Source: Flectobacillus roseus (GTDB lineage Bacteria > Bacteroidota > Bacteroidia > Cytophagales > Spirosomataceae). From it: a stretch of 64,000 nucleotides of DNA. Shown here piece by piece: positions 18,209 to 27,057 of the stretch; position 1 is the first letter of the stretch; each line of letters opens with the position of its first letter. A program made the translations under genes and the position numbers. The stretch is from assembly GCF_030056665.1 (NCBI RefSeq), contig NZ_JASHIG010000033.1. One strand, given 5' to 3'. A model generated the notes under the pieces. It was not told where the DNA came from. It made no database searches and worked only from the letters and a program-made list of their open reading frames with translations.

Positions 18209-19579
18209 TCAATGGCTATATGGTAGATGAACCAAGAATGTTGTTCCTTGAGACTTAACAGATTTTACCTGAATGGTTCCTCCGTGCAGTTCTACAATGC
18301 GTTTGGTGAGTGATAAACCTATGCCATTTCCATCGGCATGGCTTTTGTTTTCACCTCTAAAAAAAGGTGTGAAAAGTCTTTCTTGATCTTTTTCAGAAAT
18401 CCCTATTCCATGATCTTCAAAAGAAACCAAAATACCATTTTTGTCAAAAAAGATAGCTACCAACATTTGTTTTTCGGGGGAAAACTTACAACCATTTTCC
18501 ATCAAATTCACAAAAGCTGTCTTGAGAAGATATTCATTGGCATTGACCGAAATTTGCTCATCATCTTCAAAATCCTCCTCAAAATGAATATCAATCTTAT
18601 AGTCTGGGTTTGATTTTTGAATCAATAAACAAGCATCCAAAATCAGTTCGTCGATTCTCATAAGACGAAATGATATTTCGGAAGGGTCATAACTGGCTTT
18701 GGCAAAATCGAGGAGGCTATTAGACAAACGCACCATTTTTCGGGCGTCGTTGAGGGCATTATGAATAGCCAATTTATACTCGGTATTTGTGCGTTCCTTT
18801 TCGCTTGTTAGCTCCAATTCTGCCACGATGGCTGCCAGTGGAGTACGAAGCTCATGAGAGATATTGGAGACGAAGCTTTTTTGCGCATCAAATGAATTTT
18901 CCAAGCGATTCAACATCTGATTGAAAGTTTCTGCCAACTCTGTCAGTTCATCCTTATCTGGCGTAGTCACCAAACGAAGATCCAGATTTGTACCCGAAAT
19001 TTGTTTGGCTTTATCGGTCATTTCTCTGATAGGATCAAGCACATGAAGCGCAAAGAAATAAGCGATGATGTAAATCATGATGATAGAAAGTACAAAAAAA
19101 GCGATCGTGCTTTCAAAAAGCGTCTGCAATTTGCTATATCCAAATTGGTCATAGGCTGCGGCAGTAACCAAGTATTTATTCCCCTCGTAATTGTATTTGA
19201 TGCCGATAATATCCCAATTATTTTTTTGTAAACGCACTTGTCCATTGCTAAAAACCGTATGCATCATTTCCTTGGTCTCCTTCACAAAATCAAGTTCTGA
19301 GGCATCGTGATAGACCAAATGAAAAGTAGAATCATATATCGCCACCTCAACTTCACTAATCGTTTGGCGGTTATTTTTATAAATCCGTTGGAGGGTTTTA
19401 GCACTTACTTGGGCATCAAAAAAGAGATTTGCTTTAGTGACAGCTTCCTTTTTGAGTCTGGTAAAAAACTGGACTTCTCTATCTCTTTTGGCAGAAAGGT
19501 ATATCAAGCTCGCAAAAGCGAACAAAATAATGACTGACAAAAAGATAAACAAAAGGCTAATTTTAGTCCGAATTTTCAT
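18209..19579 (-). CDS. Sensor histidine kinase (CusS-like)
   Basis: Inner-membrane kinase of 456 residues that probably senses periplasmic metal and phosphorylates the adjacent regulator. Two membrane helices (about 7-29 and 157-180) enclose a periplasmic sensor of about 125 residues. A HAMP linker (about 178-232), HisKA domain with the phospho-acceptor His242 in ISHELRTPLAA, and HATPase domain (N box NLMENGCKFS, G boxes near the C-terminus) follow. Its start codon overlaps the stop of the response regulator by 4 nt. The order regulator, kinase, efflux genes on one strand implies control of the downstream pump. Confidence 0.9.
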   Translation of the reverse strand: MKIRTKISLLFIFLSVIILFAFASLIYLSAKRDREVQFFTRLKKEAVTKANLFFDAQVSAKTLQRIYKNNRQTISEVEVAIYDSTFHLVYHDASELDFVKETKEMMHTVFSNGQVRLQKNNWDIIGIKYNYEGNKYLVTAAAYDQFGYSKLQTLFESTIAFFVLSIIMIYIIAYFFALHVLDPIREMTDKAKQISGTNLDLRLVTTPDKDELTELAETFNQMLNRLENSFDAQKSFVSNISHELRTPLAAIVAELELTSEKERTNTEYKLAIHNALNDARKMVRLSNSLLDFAKASYDPSEISFRLMRIDELILDACLLIQKSNPDYKIDIHFEEDFEDDEQISVNANEYLLKTAFVNLMENGCKFSPEKQMLVAIFFDKNGILVSFEDHGIGISEKDQERLFTPFFRGENKSHADGNGIGLSLTKRIVELHGGTIQVKSVKSQGTTFLVHLPYSH

Positions 19580-20262
19580 AAGTCTGATTTAAGGATAAAG
19601 CCCATTCCTGATTTAGTATGAATCAATTTTTTCTCAAAACCTTTATCAATTTTTTTTCTAAGATAATTGATATAAACATCGATAAAATTTGTTCCAGTGT
19701 CAAAGTGGGTATCCCAAACCTTCTCCGCAATTTCGGTTCTGGAAAGCACTCTTTCTGGATTTTGAAGCAAATATTCTAGCAACTTAAATTCTTTCGGCGT
19801 TAGGTTTATGTCTATTTCTCCCCTTTTCACGGTTTTGTTCTGAAGATTCAGTTCTAGGTCGTCGTATTTGAGAAGATTACTGAAAGTCTGTGGTGTTTTA
19901 CTTTGGCGTTTGAGAAGCACACGAATACGTGCCATAAGCTCTCTTATTTCGAAAGGCTTTACTAAGTAATCATCAGCTCCCGCATCAAAACCTTCGAGTT
20001 TGTCGTCGGTTGTACCCAAAGCTGTGAGCATGATAATAGGAATTTCGAGGTTTGCCTCTCGTAAATGCTTACACAATTCGAGACCATCCATTTTGGGTAA
20101 AATAATATCTGTAATAATCAACTCATAAGGATGCTGAAGGGCCAATTTTTTCCCCATAACACCGTCGTAAGCCACAGTAGCCGAAAAACCTTGCTCTTCC
20201 AAACCTCGCTTGATTAGCTCCGAAACTCTTAAATCGTCTTCAATTACTAGAATATCCATCAT
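19576..20262 (-). CDS. OmpR-family response regulator (CusR-like)
   Basis: A 228-residue DNA-binding response regulator. The receiver domain (about 3-118) has the acidic pair at 9-10, phospho-acceptor Asp52 and the conserved Lys in DDYLVKPFE. The C-terminal winged helix (about 130-226) is of the OmpR/PhoB class. It is the first gene of the heavy-metal locus and overlaps the kinase gene by 4 nt. It likely activates transcription of the efflux genes. The promoter region upstream (20263-20520) shows a 9-bp inverted repeat (20299-20307 with 20342-20350) but no clear consensus elements. Confidence 0.92.
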   Translation of the reverse strand: MMDILVIEDDLRVSELIKRGLEEQGFSATVAYDGVMGKKLALQHPYELIITDIILPKMDGLELCKHLREANLEIPIIMLTALGTTDDKLEGFDAGADDYLVKPFEIRELMARIRVLLKRQSKTPQTFSNLLKYDDLELNLQNKTVKRGEIDINLTPKEFKLLEYLLQNPERVLSRTEIAEKVWDTHFDTGTNFIDVYINYLRKKIDKGFEKKLIHTKSGMGFILKSDL

Positions 20263-20521
20263 GTTTAATGCCTTTTATTTGACTACGAAAGTAAGGAGAA
20301 ACGCTTGAATACCCTTTGAGTTGATTAACTTTTTGGATAAACAAGCGTTTTTTACCCTAAGTTATAAGTTAATAGTTTATCAGTTATTAGATTACACTCA
20401 GCATCAGAAAGGGATTTTCAAAGGGTAACACAGAGATATTATTTATTTAATCTTTCCCACTATTTCAGTAATCGTGCAAAATAAGATTTAGCTGATTGAT
20501 TACTGGAAAAAATTGAATTTC

Positions 20522-20573
20522 CTAGTTCAAGACTTAGTCTTGGACTTACTTTTTTAAACAGTTTAAAACTGTT
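20522..20573 (+). repeat. Dispersed repeat, family C copy 1
   Basis: Begins CTAGTTCAAGACTTAGTCTT, continues GGACTTACTTTTTTAAACAG and ends in a short TTTAAAACTG tail. It contains two nested inverted repeats (CAAGACTTAGTCTTG and CAGTTTAAAACTG). Near-identical copies are at 33733-33782 (opposite orientation) and 59884-59935. It lies in the 608-nt gene-free interval 20263-20870 together with the family D repeat. Confidence 0.8.
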
Positions 20574-20743
20574 TTTATAAAATTCACTGATGATACCCAA
20601 ACCCCTGAAGATCTCTTACTCGATTTGTCCAGTAATCAGAAGACTTAATTTATTTTGATTATAAAATATTGACAATCATTAGCCTACTCTCACTATTTAC
20701 AACTAGTAGTGTATGAAGGTTTTGTATTGTCTTTAAAATAAAA

Positions 20744-20812
20744 TTGATGTAGTGGCAACTCTTGCAGTTGCCATTTTGAAGGCGGCAACTGCAAGAGTTG
20801 CCGCTACATCAA
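20744..20812. repeat. Long palindrome, family D copy 1
   Basis: 29-nt arms (20744-20772 and 20784-20812) are inverted repeats with a single mismatch around an 11-nt loop; the core arm is GGCAACTCTTGCAGTTGCC. It lies about 60 nt beyond the stop of the gene at 20871. A decayed copy with the same flanking TTTGTCTTT.AAATAAAA lies at 23530-23579. Confidence 0.8.
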
Positions 20813-20870
20813 AAAATGCTAATCGTAAGAACTCTTTTGAACAAAAGAAAATCCTTCGTGTTATTTTCCT

Positions 20871-22100
20871 CTATCGTTTTGAAAGGAACATTGCTAAATC
20901 AAGCTGAAAAGTGCTGGTTTGAAAGCTTATAGCAGCTCCTATTAGTCTGGTATCAAACTGAGGCATTTGTAAATATTTTGCTTTAGCTTCTACATGCAAA
21001 TCATACTTGGAAGTCATTTTCCATCTGCTATCTATCCCAATATTGAAACCATAAAAAACATTCAAATTGGGCTTTCCATCTTCCCTATATAATTGTGGTT
21101 TATAAATTACATCTGGAGCCACATAACGTGGAATTGTAGTGTAAGCGGTAATTTTGCCCCCCATTGGAACAAAAAAAGATGGTCCCATAAATATCTTCAA
21201 CTGATGTTTGGTATGATTTAAGTCACTTAGTGCATACTTAAATTTGGTGTCTATACCAATCCCAGAAATATCGAATTTCCCTACGTTGTTATACTGATAT
21301 TTTTCATCCATGCTGGTGTAGGGCACCCCTAATTTATAGGGTATTTCGCCATAGACTTTTGACCAAAAAACATCGACGCCCAATGAGGTTCTACTTCTCC
21401 CTTCAAATTCAGCATTGATTCCAAATTGTGGTTGTGCGTTGATATCAAAATGTAACACATCGGTTTTATAAGAGTATGTGAGACTATGTGCACTTGTTGC
21501 AATCCCCAAATAGGGAGAAACAGAAACCTTTAATTTCTGACCTGACAAAGGATAAACTCTGGGATAATATTTTGGGTAAATCTCTTCATTGTAGGTCGTA
21601 ACCAATTGTGCAAGATATTCCTCTTTGTATTTTACCTTCTGATAACTCGCAGATCTCAATTTAGGGGTGTAAGAAAAATCAGGGAAAAAGACGAGCAAAT
21701 ATCCTCGAAGTTTCTCTTTTGGAATCAAGGTAACTTCTTTGCCTTTAGAATAAAAAAACAACTGTAGTTTTCTACTAAAAAACAGTGACGCAGGCGCGAT
21801 TACACTCGCCTCTAGTAGAATTGGATTTTCTTTATACTCTTTGACTACAAATAGGTACTTTCCTTCAGTTTTGACAGAATCAATTTGCGAAATGGGTAAG
21901 GTTGTAAATTGATTGTTCTCTTTCAAAATAGATACTTTCGTGTAATGATCGGTAAACTTGATAGCTCCCTTAATGGGTGCTTCTCGGTTCTTGACATATA
22001 CAACTCCGTCGGCGCGAATGCCATATTGACCAAAACTGGTTTTAACCGAAAATAAGAGCACTAGAAGAATGAGGAATGATAGGCTGGTGTTTGTTCTCAT
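20871..22100 (-). CDS. Hypothetical outer-membrane beta-barrel protein
   Basis: A 409-residue predicted exported protein. It has a signal peptide (about 1-24, ending in TSFGQ), an N-terminal soluble domain (about 25-150) with KFTDHYTKVSILKENNQ-like beta structure, and a C-terminal half (about 190-409) of alternating aromatic/polar strands ending in FQLDLAMFLSKR. The last part is consistent with an 8-12-stranded outer-membrane barrel. No named family recognised. It is not clearly in an operon; its neighbours are the family D repeat downstream and a terminator hairpin upstream that belongs to the esterase gene... on the other side of the intergenic gap at 22101-22250. Confidence 0.65.
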   Translation of the reverse strand: MRTNTSLSFLILLVLLFSVKTSFGQYGIRADGVVYVKNREAPIKGAIKFTDHYTKVSILKENNQFTTLPISQIDSVKTEGKYLFVVKEYKENPILLEASVIAPASLFFSRKLQLFFYSKGKEVTLIPKEKLRGYLLVFFPDFSYTPKLRSASYQKVKYKEEYLAQLVTTYNEEIYPKYYPRVYPLSGQKLKVSVSPYLGIATSAHSLTYSYKTDVLHFDINAQPQFGINAEFEGRSRTSLGVDVFWSKVYGEIPYKLGVPYTSMDEKYQYNNVGKFDISGIGIDTKFKYALSDLNHTKHQLKIFMGPSFFVPMGGKITAYTTIPRYVAPDVIYKPQLYREDGKPNLNVFYGFNIGIDSRWKMTSKYDLHVEAKAKYLQMPQFDTRLIGAAISFQTSTFQLDLAMFLSKR

Positions 22101-22208
22101 GGTAGATATTGGGTAGAAATTATTAAAATAGGAATTAGCAAACGTATTTTGAGAAAATGAAGGTAGTAGAATATTTTCAAAAGGGCAACTATATCTGATT
22201 ATTAGGCA

Positions 22209-22240
22209 AACCGCCTCAAAGACAAATTTTTGAGGCGGTT
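22209..22240 (-). terminator. Hairpin terminator after the esterase gene
   Basis: AACCGCCTCAAA (22209-22220) pairs perfectly with TTTGAGGCGGTT (22229-22240). On the minus strand it lies 11 nt after the esterase stop codon. The strong stem fits a terminator, although the following T-run is short. Confidence 0.65.
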
Positions 22241-22250
22241 ATACGTTTCT

Positions 22251-23135
22251 CTACTCTACCATTACACCGTTTGTTTTGAAAACTTTATGAAAAAACAATA
22301 CATGATATGGTAAAGAATTTTGCCAGTACTCCCAAGTATGCGCACCTGGGCGCTCAGTGTAATCGTGAGGTGTTCCGTTATAGACTAAACGTCGGTGCAG
22401 CTCACGATTTACTTCTATCAAAAAATCATCTACACCACAATCAATTGTCACTGGAAGATTATTGGCTTTAATCATTTCTGCCATATTCACCACTGAGCTT
22501 TTGAAAAACACATCCTGACTTACATCCGAAGTGCCCAGCAATTTCAGAAATCTATCTTTAAGGGATTGGGCAAAAGCCTCATTGATTTTGAATTTGGTAT
22601 AATTCATATCCAAAGCACCACTCATGGATCCTGCTGCGGAAAACAAGTCGGGGTGGCGAGTAGACAAATACATAGCACCATGACCGCCCATCGATAAGCC
22701 CGTGATAACTCTTCCTTTTTTATCTTTAACCGTTCGGTAAGTGTTATCAATTTTCTGAATCACCTCTTTGGTAATATAGGTTTCAAATTTGTTTGTGGCA
22801 TCGTAGGGACTATCTAAATACCAACCAAAAGTTTCGCCTTCGGGCATTACGATAATCATATTGTATTGGTCTGCCAAATTTTTGACAAGCATCTTATCAG
22901 GCGTAGAGGTTAGCCAGTCCCTAAAATGTCCGCCTCCGCCATGAAGCAAATAAAGCACAGGATAAGAAGCTTTGTTTTTGGCGTAGGAATTGGGCAATAC
23001 CACGGCCGCCTTGTAGGTTTTGTTCATGACAGCGCTTGGGACATCCAAACTATCAACAGTCGAAGCGAAGGACATTGACGTGAGCAGTGAAAACACGCCT
23101 ACTAGCACAAGTTTAAGTTTTTTGGATAATAACAT
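22251..23135 (-). CDS. Secreted alpha/beta-hydrolase esterase (esterase D / feruloyl-esterase-like)
   Basis: An exported serine esterase of 294 residues. A signal peptide (about 1-24) precedes an alpha/beta-hydrolase domain of the esterase D or S-formylglutathione-hydrolase-like family. The oxyanion-hole region is LLHGGGGH (63-70), the nucleophile elbow is GLSMGG with Ser148, the acid is probably Asp236 or Asp237 in DCGVDDF, and the base is His266 in PGAHTWEYW. Secreted members in Bacteroidota often remove acyl, acetyl or feruloyl groups from plant polysaccharides, and that is the likely role here. The exact ester is unknown. It is followed by a terminator hairpin and is probably monocistronic. 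Confidence 0.82.
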   Translation of the reverse strand: MLLSKKLKLVLVGVFSLLTSMSFASTVDSLDVPSAVMNKTYKAAVVLPNSYAKNKASYPVLYLLHGGGGHFRDWLTSTPDKMLVKNLADQYNMIIVMPEGETFGWYLDSPYDATNKFETYITKEVIQKIDNTYRTVKDKKGRVITGLSMGGHGAMYLSTRHPDLFSAAGSMSGALDMNYTKFKINEAFAQSLKDRFLKLLGTSDVSQDVFFKSSVVNMAEMIKANNLPVTIDCGVDDFLIEVNRELHRRLVYNGTPHDYTERPGAHTWEYWQNSLPYHVLFFHKVFKTNGVMVE

Positions 23136-23238
23136 AATGAGTAGAATAATTGTGAAAAGAAGGTATTTTTGTATAATTTAAGGACAAATCATAAAAATAC
23201 CTCTTTCTCAATTTGGCTCACGCTAATTTTGTGGTTTT

Positions 23239-23448
23239 TTATTTCTTTTTCAAAATATCAGTTATGATTCCAGAAATCGTAAAACCGAGTATTGCACCAT
23301 ACGGCACCATCGTTTGCCACTGCGATTTGAGCGGACAAGTTCCTGTCAAACAACCTACTTTAGACCAATAAAAATATCCTCCAATGGCACCGATTAAGGC
23401 GCCAAATACTTTCCATTTGTTAGGTAAAAATCTCATTTTATTTTCCAT
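23239..23448 (-). CDS. DUF6132-like small membrane protein
   Basis: A 69-residue protein with two predicted membrane helices (about 13-29 and 46-65) and a cysteine-bearing loop GCLTGTCPL (Cys33, Cys38). This matches the small Bacteroidota DUF6132 proteins as I know them. The CxxxxC loop could bind a metal or carry sulfur or redox chemistry. It lies on the same strand as the porin, DsrE and cytochrome genes at 23722-26945, although a 273-nt gap with a repeat separates it. A link to sulfur metabolism is only suggested by that proximity. Confidence 0.65.
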   Translation of the reverse strand: MENKMRFLPNKWKVFGALIGAIGGYFYWSKVGCLTGTCPLKSQWQTMVPYGAILGFTISGIITDILKKK

Positions 23449-23529
23449 ACCATGTGTAAATTTTGAATTGTGAATCTCGAATTGTGAATTAGCAGTGAAC
23501 GAGTTTTATTTTGTCTTTCAAATAAAAAA

Positions 23530-23579
23530 GTGTAGCGACAACTGTAGCAGTACGGCAACCGCAAGGATTGCCTCTACGT
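23530..23579. repeat. Decayed palindrome, family D copy 2
   Basis: TGTAGCGACAACTG...CAACCGCAAGGATTGCC is a diverged relative of the 20744-20812 palindrome. It shares the upstream flank TTTGTCTTT.AAATAAAA and a similar downstream flank (AATAAGAATG... AAAATCCT). The arms no longer pair well, which indicates an old copy. Confidence 0.55.
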
Positions 23580-23721
23580 TAAAATACAAATAATAAGAAT
23601 GCGTCCAATCAAAACAAAATCCTCCCTGAAGACCTACTTTAAACTTAAAATTCTTATTATCAGACATTTAAAAATCATTTTCAAATCTTCAAATTCTCAA
23701 ATTTTCAAATCCTCAAATTTG

Positions 23722-25083
23722 TTACCATTTATAATTAACCACCAAATTCAACTGGCTCATATCCACTTTGTTTTGGACATATTTGAGATTGTCATAGACC
23801 AAGCCCTGATTTGCTTTGTATATGCCAAGCGCTTGCATTGTTAAACCTTTCCAATTTCCCTCAAAACTATATTGCAGATTGAGCATTGTATGCGAATAAT
23901 CTGGAACACCATATTTGTTTAGTCGGGTATCCCTTACGTCTGGCATATTGTAATAACCATAAGCTCCCTCAAGTTTCAAGTTTTTAGAAAAAGTATAGGC
24001 ATATTTGGCGGTATATGCCCACACATCTCCCGAACCTTCATTGCGCTCTCTAGGAATAAAAGTATAAAATTGCTCCACGCCCCATTCACGAGGCATTTGA
24101 TAGCGACCTTGTGCGGTAATACGTCCAAAATTGAGAGATCCTTCCCATTTTTTATCCTTCAATCCTAATCTGATATTAATAATAATGGGCTTATTTTCTT
24201 GGGTAAAATACACCTGACTAGCTACCTCGCTCCCGCCATTGCCAAGCTGTCTCTGTGTTGCTAGCAAACCGCCCAACATTAGCTGTTGGTTGTTCCAAAT
24301 AGATTTGCGGTATTCTGTTTTGAGGTATGCAGTATGAAAAACATTTTCGACTAAAATATCACTCGCCAAGATTTGCCATTTGGAATTTGGTTTAAACATC
24401 ACCTCAGCAATACCGATACCGTTGGTGGTGGTATGACTCGCATATTGCGATTTGGTACCATCTGGATTTAATCCTACAGGATAAATCCCAAAGGAATTTG
24501 CCACAGAAACCCATTTTACGGCCGACCTGGGGTTCAGTCCTGTGATTGCTTCAAGACCAATGTGCCACTTACTACTAGGAAAATATTTAAGGGAAAGCCC
24601 TTGCACCAAGGTCGGACTCATGCGTCCATCTTGTGCATTTAAGAAGATATTTTGGGGGAGATAATTACCGATTAAGGCTTGGATTTTTTTGGAACGATAT
24701 TGCAAATTGAGTTCCTGCAAACGCAAGAGCATATCTTTATTGGTTGGATTAGTAAAATCAAACATTCCCCACTCATAACGATTTAACTGAAGGGTTTTGG
24801 AGTCAGGAATTGAAAAATTAGGGGAATATATTTGTTGCGTCAAACTCCCTGACATAGTCAATCGAAAACCCTTGAAAGATAAGGTTTGATAACCCAAGGT
24901 TAAACCAACGGCTCCTGCCGAGTAATCGCTGAGGTCGGCCTTATTCCAAGTCGAAATGGACATCAATCTTACATGACCTGTAATATTCCCTTTGGACAAT
25001 GCTACGACAAAACTACTATCCGTTTGTGCCTGTAAGCCCAAGGGAAAAATTAAAATAAAAACTATTTGAAAAATATTTCGCAT
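23722..25083 (-). CDS. OprD-like outer-membrane porin
   Basis: 453 residues with a signal peptide (about 1-19, ending in GLQAQ) and an amphipathic beta-strand pattern over the full length, ending VDMSQLNLVVNYKW with a C-terminal Trp. Features such as LGYQTLSFKGFRLTMSG and the repeated loops fit the OprD family of substrate-selective porins as found in Bacteroidota. It is downstream of a DsrE gene and a TsdA-like cytochrome on the same strand, but 320 nt with a palindromic repeat lie between. It may pass sulfur oxyanions or small organic acids, which is inference. A generic beta-barrel of another family is possible. Confidence 0.6.
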   Translation of the reverse strand: MRNIFQIVFILIFPLGLQAQTDSSFVVALSKGNITGHVRLMSISTWNKADLSDYSAGAVGLTLGYQTLSFKGFRLTMSGSLTQQIYSPNFSIPDSKTLQLNRYEWGMFDFTNPTNKDMLLRLQELNLQYRSKKIQALIGNYLPQNIFLNAQDGRMSPTLVQGLSLKYFPSSKWHIGLEAITGLNPRSAVKWVSVANSFGIYPVGLNPDGTKSQYASHTTTNGIGIAEVMFKPNSKWQILASDILVENVFHTAYLKTEYRKSIWNNQQLMLGGLLATQRQLGNGGSEVASQVYFTQENKPIIINIRLGLKDKKWEGSLNFGRITAQGRYQMPREWGVEQFYTFIPRERNEGSGDVWAYTAKYAYTFSKNLKLEGAYGYYNMPDVRDTRLNKYGVPDYSHTMLNLQYSFEGNWKGLTMQALGIYKANQGLVYDNLKYVQNKVDMSQLNLVVNYKW

Positions 25084-25228
25084 ACATCCGAGTGATTAAG
25101 TATGCTCAAAATTATCAAACAGAAAAATGGCAAAAAGTGATATTTGTTACAGAAGAAATTTTAAGGGAAATTGGATTTAGGGATATGTCTATATTTAGAG
25201 ATTTTTTCAGAAAACCTTCCATTTCATA

Positions 25229-25339
25229 AGCTCCGTAGGTGCGACAGAAAGCAAGATAGTTTGCTTTCTGTCGCACCTACGGAGCTCAATGAAGATTTTA
25301 TCAAGAATTTTGCTACCAAACTGTCGCTCCTACGGAGCT
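25229..25339. repeat. Nested palindrome, family B copy 1
   Basis: 26-bp perfect arms (25229-25254 and 25261-25286; start AGCTCCGTAGGTGCGACAG) enclose a 6-nt loop. A further outer right arm lies at 25311-25339 (TGCTACCAAACTGTCGCTCC onward). The matching outer left arm is missing here but present in copy 2 at 60015-60183. The repeat fills the gap between the porin and DsrE genes. Confidence 0.9.
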
Positions 25340-25403
25340 ATTATTAAAAAACAGAGACCTATTCTCGAAATTCCGAAATCAGAAATCCCCAATCCGCAAT
25401 AGC

Positions 25404-25832
25404 TTAAAACCCTGCCTTTATGTACGACCAACCCTCCTCTTGTTTGAGTGCTAATTCAATTAGTGCAACGGGAACGTATTGAGCTACAGTTAGAATTTGG
25501 TCTTTAGTTATTTTTTGCGACTTCATGGTATTTTCACAAACTGCAAAAACAACGCCTTTTTGGGTTAATGCTTCTATTTGACTTGTAAGAACATTGCCTT
25601 CTTTTTTCATAAAGCCAATCCCTTTATTGTGTACCACTACCTCTAACTTGGCAGTTGGCCAAACTTCCAAAACGTTGTTCAATTGTTTGGTCAAGGCTCG
25701 ATACGCCGCTGTGTCGGGCGTAGCCAGATGAAATACAATAGCGTGTTCTTTCATTTTTTTAGGTTTTTGTGAAAATGAGGGAAGACTTGCCACACACCAG
25801 AAAGCCAATGCCCAGAAAAGTGTTTTTTTCAT
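25404..25832 (-). CDS. Periplasmic DsrE-family protein
   Basis: A 142-residue DsrE/DsrF-like protein with a signal peptide (about 1-22, ending in SFSQ). The core fold runs HAIVFHLATPD... LEVVVHNKGIGFMKK... GVVFAVCENTMKS and keeps one cysteine (Cys99) at the position used for sulfur transfer in related proteins. Cytoplasmic DsrE proteins relay persulfide; exported versions are common in Bacteroidota and less well understood. The gene is 66 nt downstream of a TsdA-like cytochrome on the same strand and probably cotranscribed, which suggests handling of reduced sulfur in the periplasm. Confidence 0.8.
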   Translation of the reverse strand: MKKTLFWALAFWCVASLPSFSQKPKKMKEHAIVFHLATPDTAAYRALTKQLNNVLEVWPTAKLEVVVHNKGIGFMKKEGNVLTSQIEALTQKGVVFAVCENTMKSQKITKDQILTVAQYVPVALIELALKQEEGWSYIKAGF

Positions 25833-25898
25833 TGTAATAGAGTTATTTGCGTTTGAAACTTTGGAGACTAGATTATTGACTAAAGCTATGAAAATTAG

Positions 25899-26945
25899 CT
25901 AATTTCTTTTCTTCTTCCAGTCTTTAATTGCTTTGAAAGGACCGTATTTATGTTGTAGTTGAGAAAAAGGGTCAGCATAAGGCCCGAAAGGATGGTCAAA
26001 TGGTTTATCCGCAATTTTAGGCCAATCATGACTCAAATCTTTATGCGGTCTGATTTGTGAATTGATATAAGCCGCTACGTCCCAAGCCTCCTCGTCACTC
26101 AGTTGAGTATTTTGGTAAGTTACACCCAAAGGCATATTGTATTTGATATAACCTGCCAAATTGGACATACGGTACAACCCAGCTCCATCATTATAACTAT
26201 TTTTACCCCAAAGCGGAGGATAGGTAAATTTCTTCCCTCCTTCTGCCAATATCCCTTGCCCATTTGCTTGATGACAACTTTGGCATTTTTGGGTGTAAAT
26301 TTCCGCTCCTTTTGTTGGGTCTGCTGCACGCTGGAGTAGTTTTAGTTTGAAAATACCTGTCCCCTTTGGCGTATGTTTTTTCTCTACGTCGGAGCCTATC
26401 CAGTCCATATATGCGACGATAGCCCGCATTTCTTTACTGGTCGAATCTAAGGGTTTTCCATTCAAGCTTCTCTCAAAACAATCATTAATTCGCTTCTCCT
26501 TTGATTCTAGTCTCCCTGAGCGAGCACGAAATTTGGGATAGGTAGATGCCACAGCAAAATAGTTATTTCCCCATGCTTTTGTACCTGCATTCAAATGGCA
26601 ATTTTGACAATTCATTCCATTAGAAATATGAGATACTGTGCCGTTGGGACCTAAATATTCAGCAGTATTGGCAATCAAATCCTTTCCATAATTAATCAAA
26701 TCTCGTTGATCTTTGTTAAGTCTAGCCAATCGCCAATCGGCGGGTGCTTCCCACAAGTGTGTAAAATTAGAATCAGGAAGCTGGAATTTTTTTACCAAAA
26801 GTGAGTCTGGTGAATTTGCACTATAGGATGGTTTTTCATTGATGATTAAACCTAAAACTGTAAAAACCAAAACAACTAGAACCGAGACCAGTCCTAGCAT
26901 CATTTTGGTAGAAAAACCCAAAGATTTGTCTATATTTTCTTGCAT
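25899..26945 (-). CDS. tsdA: TsdA-like dihaem cytochrome c (thiosulfate dehydrogenase)
   Basis: A 348-residue periplasmic, probably membrane-anchored dihaem cytochrome (N-terminal helix about 14-35). Haem 1 motif is CQNCH at 113-117. The INDCFERSLNG segment supplies Cys156, which corresponds to the unusual cysteine axial ligand of thiosulfate dehydrogenase TsdA. Haem 2 motif is CQSCH at 221-225, with Met271 in KYNMPLG as likely distal ligand. TsdA joins two thiosulfates to tetrathionate, or runs in reverse. The overall pattern is a strong family match, but the reaction direction is unknown. It is the first gene of a unit with dsrE downstream. Confidence 0.82.
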   Translation of the reverse strand: MQENIDKSLGFSTKMMLGLVSVLVVLVFTVLGLIINEKPSYSANSPDSLLVKKFQLPDSNFTHLWEAPADWRLARLNKDQRDLINYGKDLIANTAEYLGPNGTVSHISNGMNCQNCHLNAGTKAWGNNYFAVASTYPKFRARSGRLESKEKRINDCFERSLNGKPLDSTSKEMRAIVAYMDWIGSDVEKKHTPKGTGIFKLKLLQRAADPTKGAEIYTQKCQSCHQANGQGILAEGGKKFTYPPLWGKNSYNDGAGLYRMSNLAGYIKYNMPLGVTYQNTQLSDEEAWDVAAYINSQIRPHKDLSHDWPKIADKPFDHPFGPYADPFSQLQHKYGPFKAIKDWKKKRN

Positions 26946-27057
26946 AACTTTAAACTAAATGAGTGAATTTAGAATTATCCTATTTAATCAATCAATATGA
27001 TTCAAAGTTAGACGAGTAAAATATTGAATTCTGTAACATCTGTCACAAACCTAGAAA

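Noticed and set aside
18057..18212. N-terminal extension of the TolC-like protein to 18212
   Set aside because: The extra residues are hydrophobic and Cys-rich without order, and precede a normal signal peptide beginning at 18056 or 18053.
20522..20812. CRISPR-like array from the clustered palindromes
   Set aside because: The repeats belong to different families, are not regularly spaced, and no cas genes are present.
23599..23844. Plus-strand 81-residue frame overlapping the end of the porin gene
   Set aside because: Most of it is low-complexity Lys/Ser/Asn text (SNSQIFKSSN) from an AT-rich repetitive stretch and it overlaps a well-supported gene.
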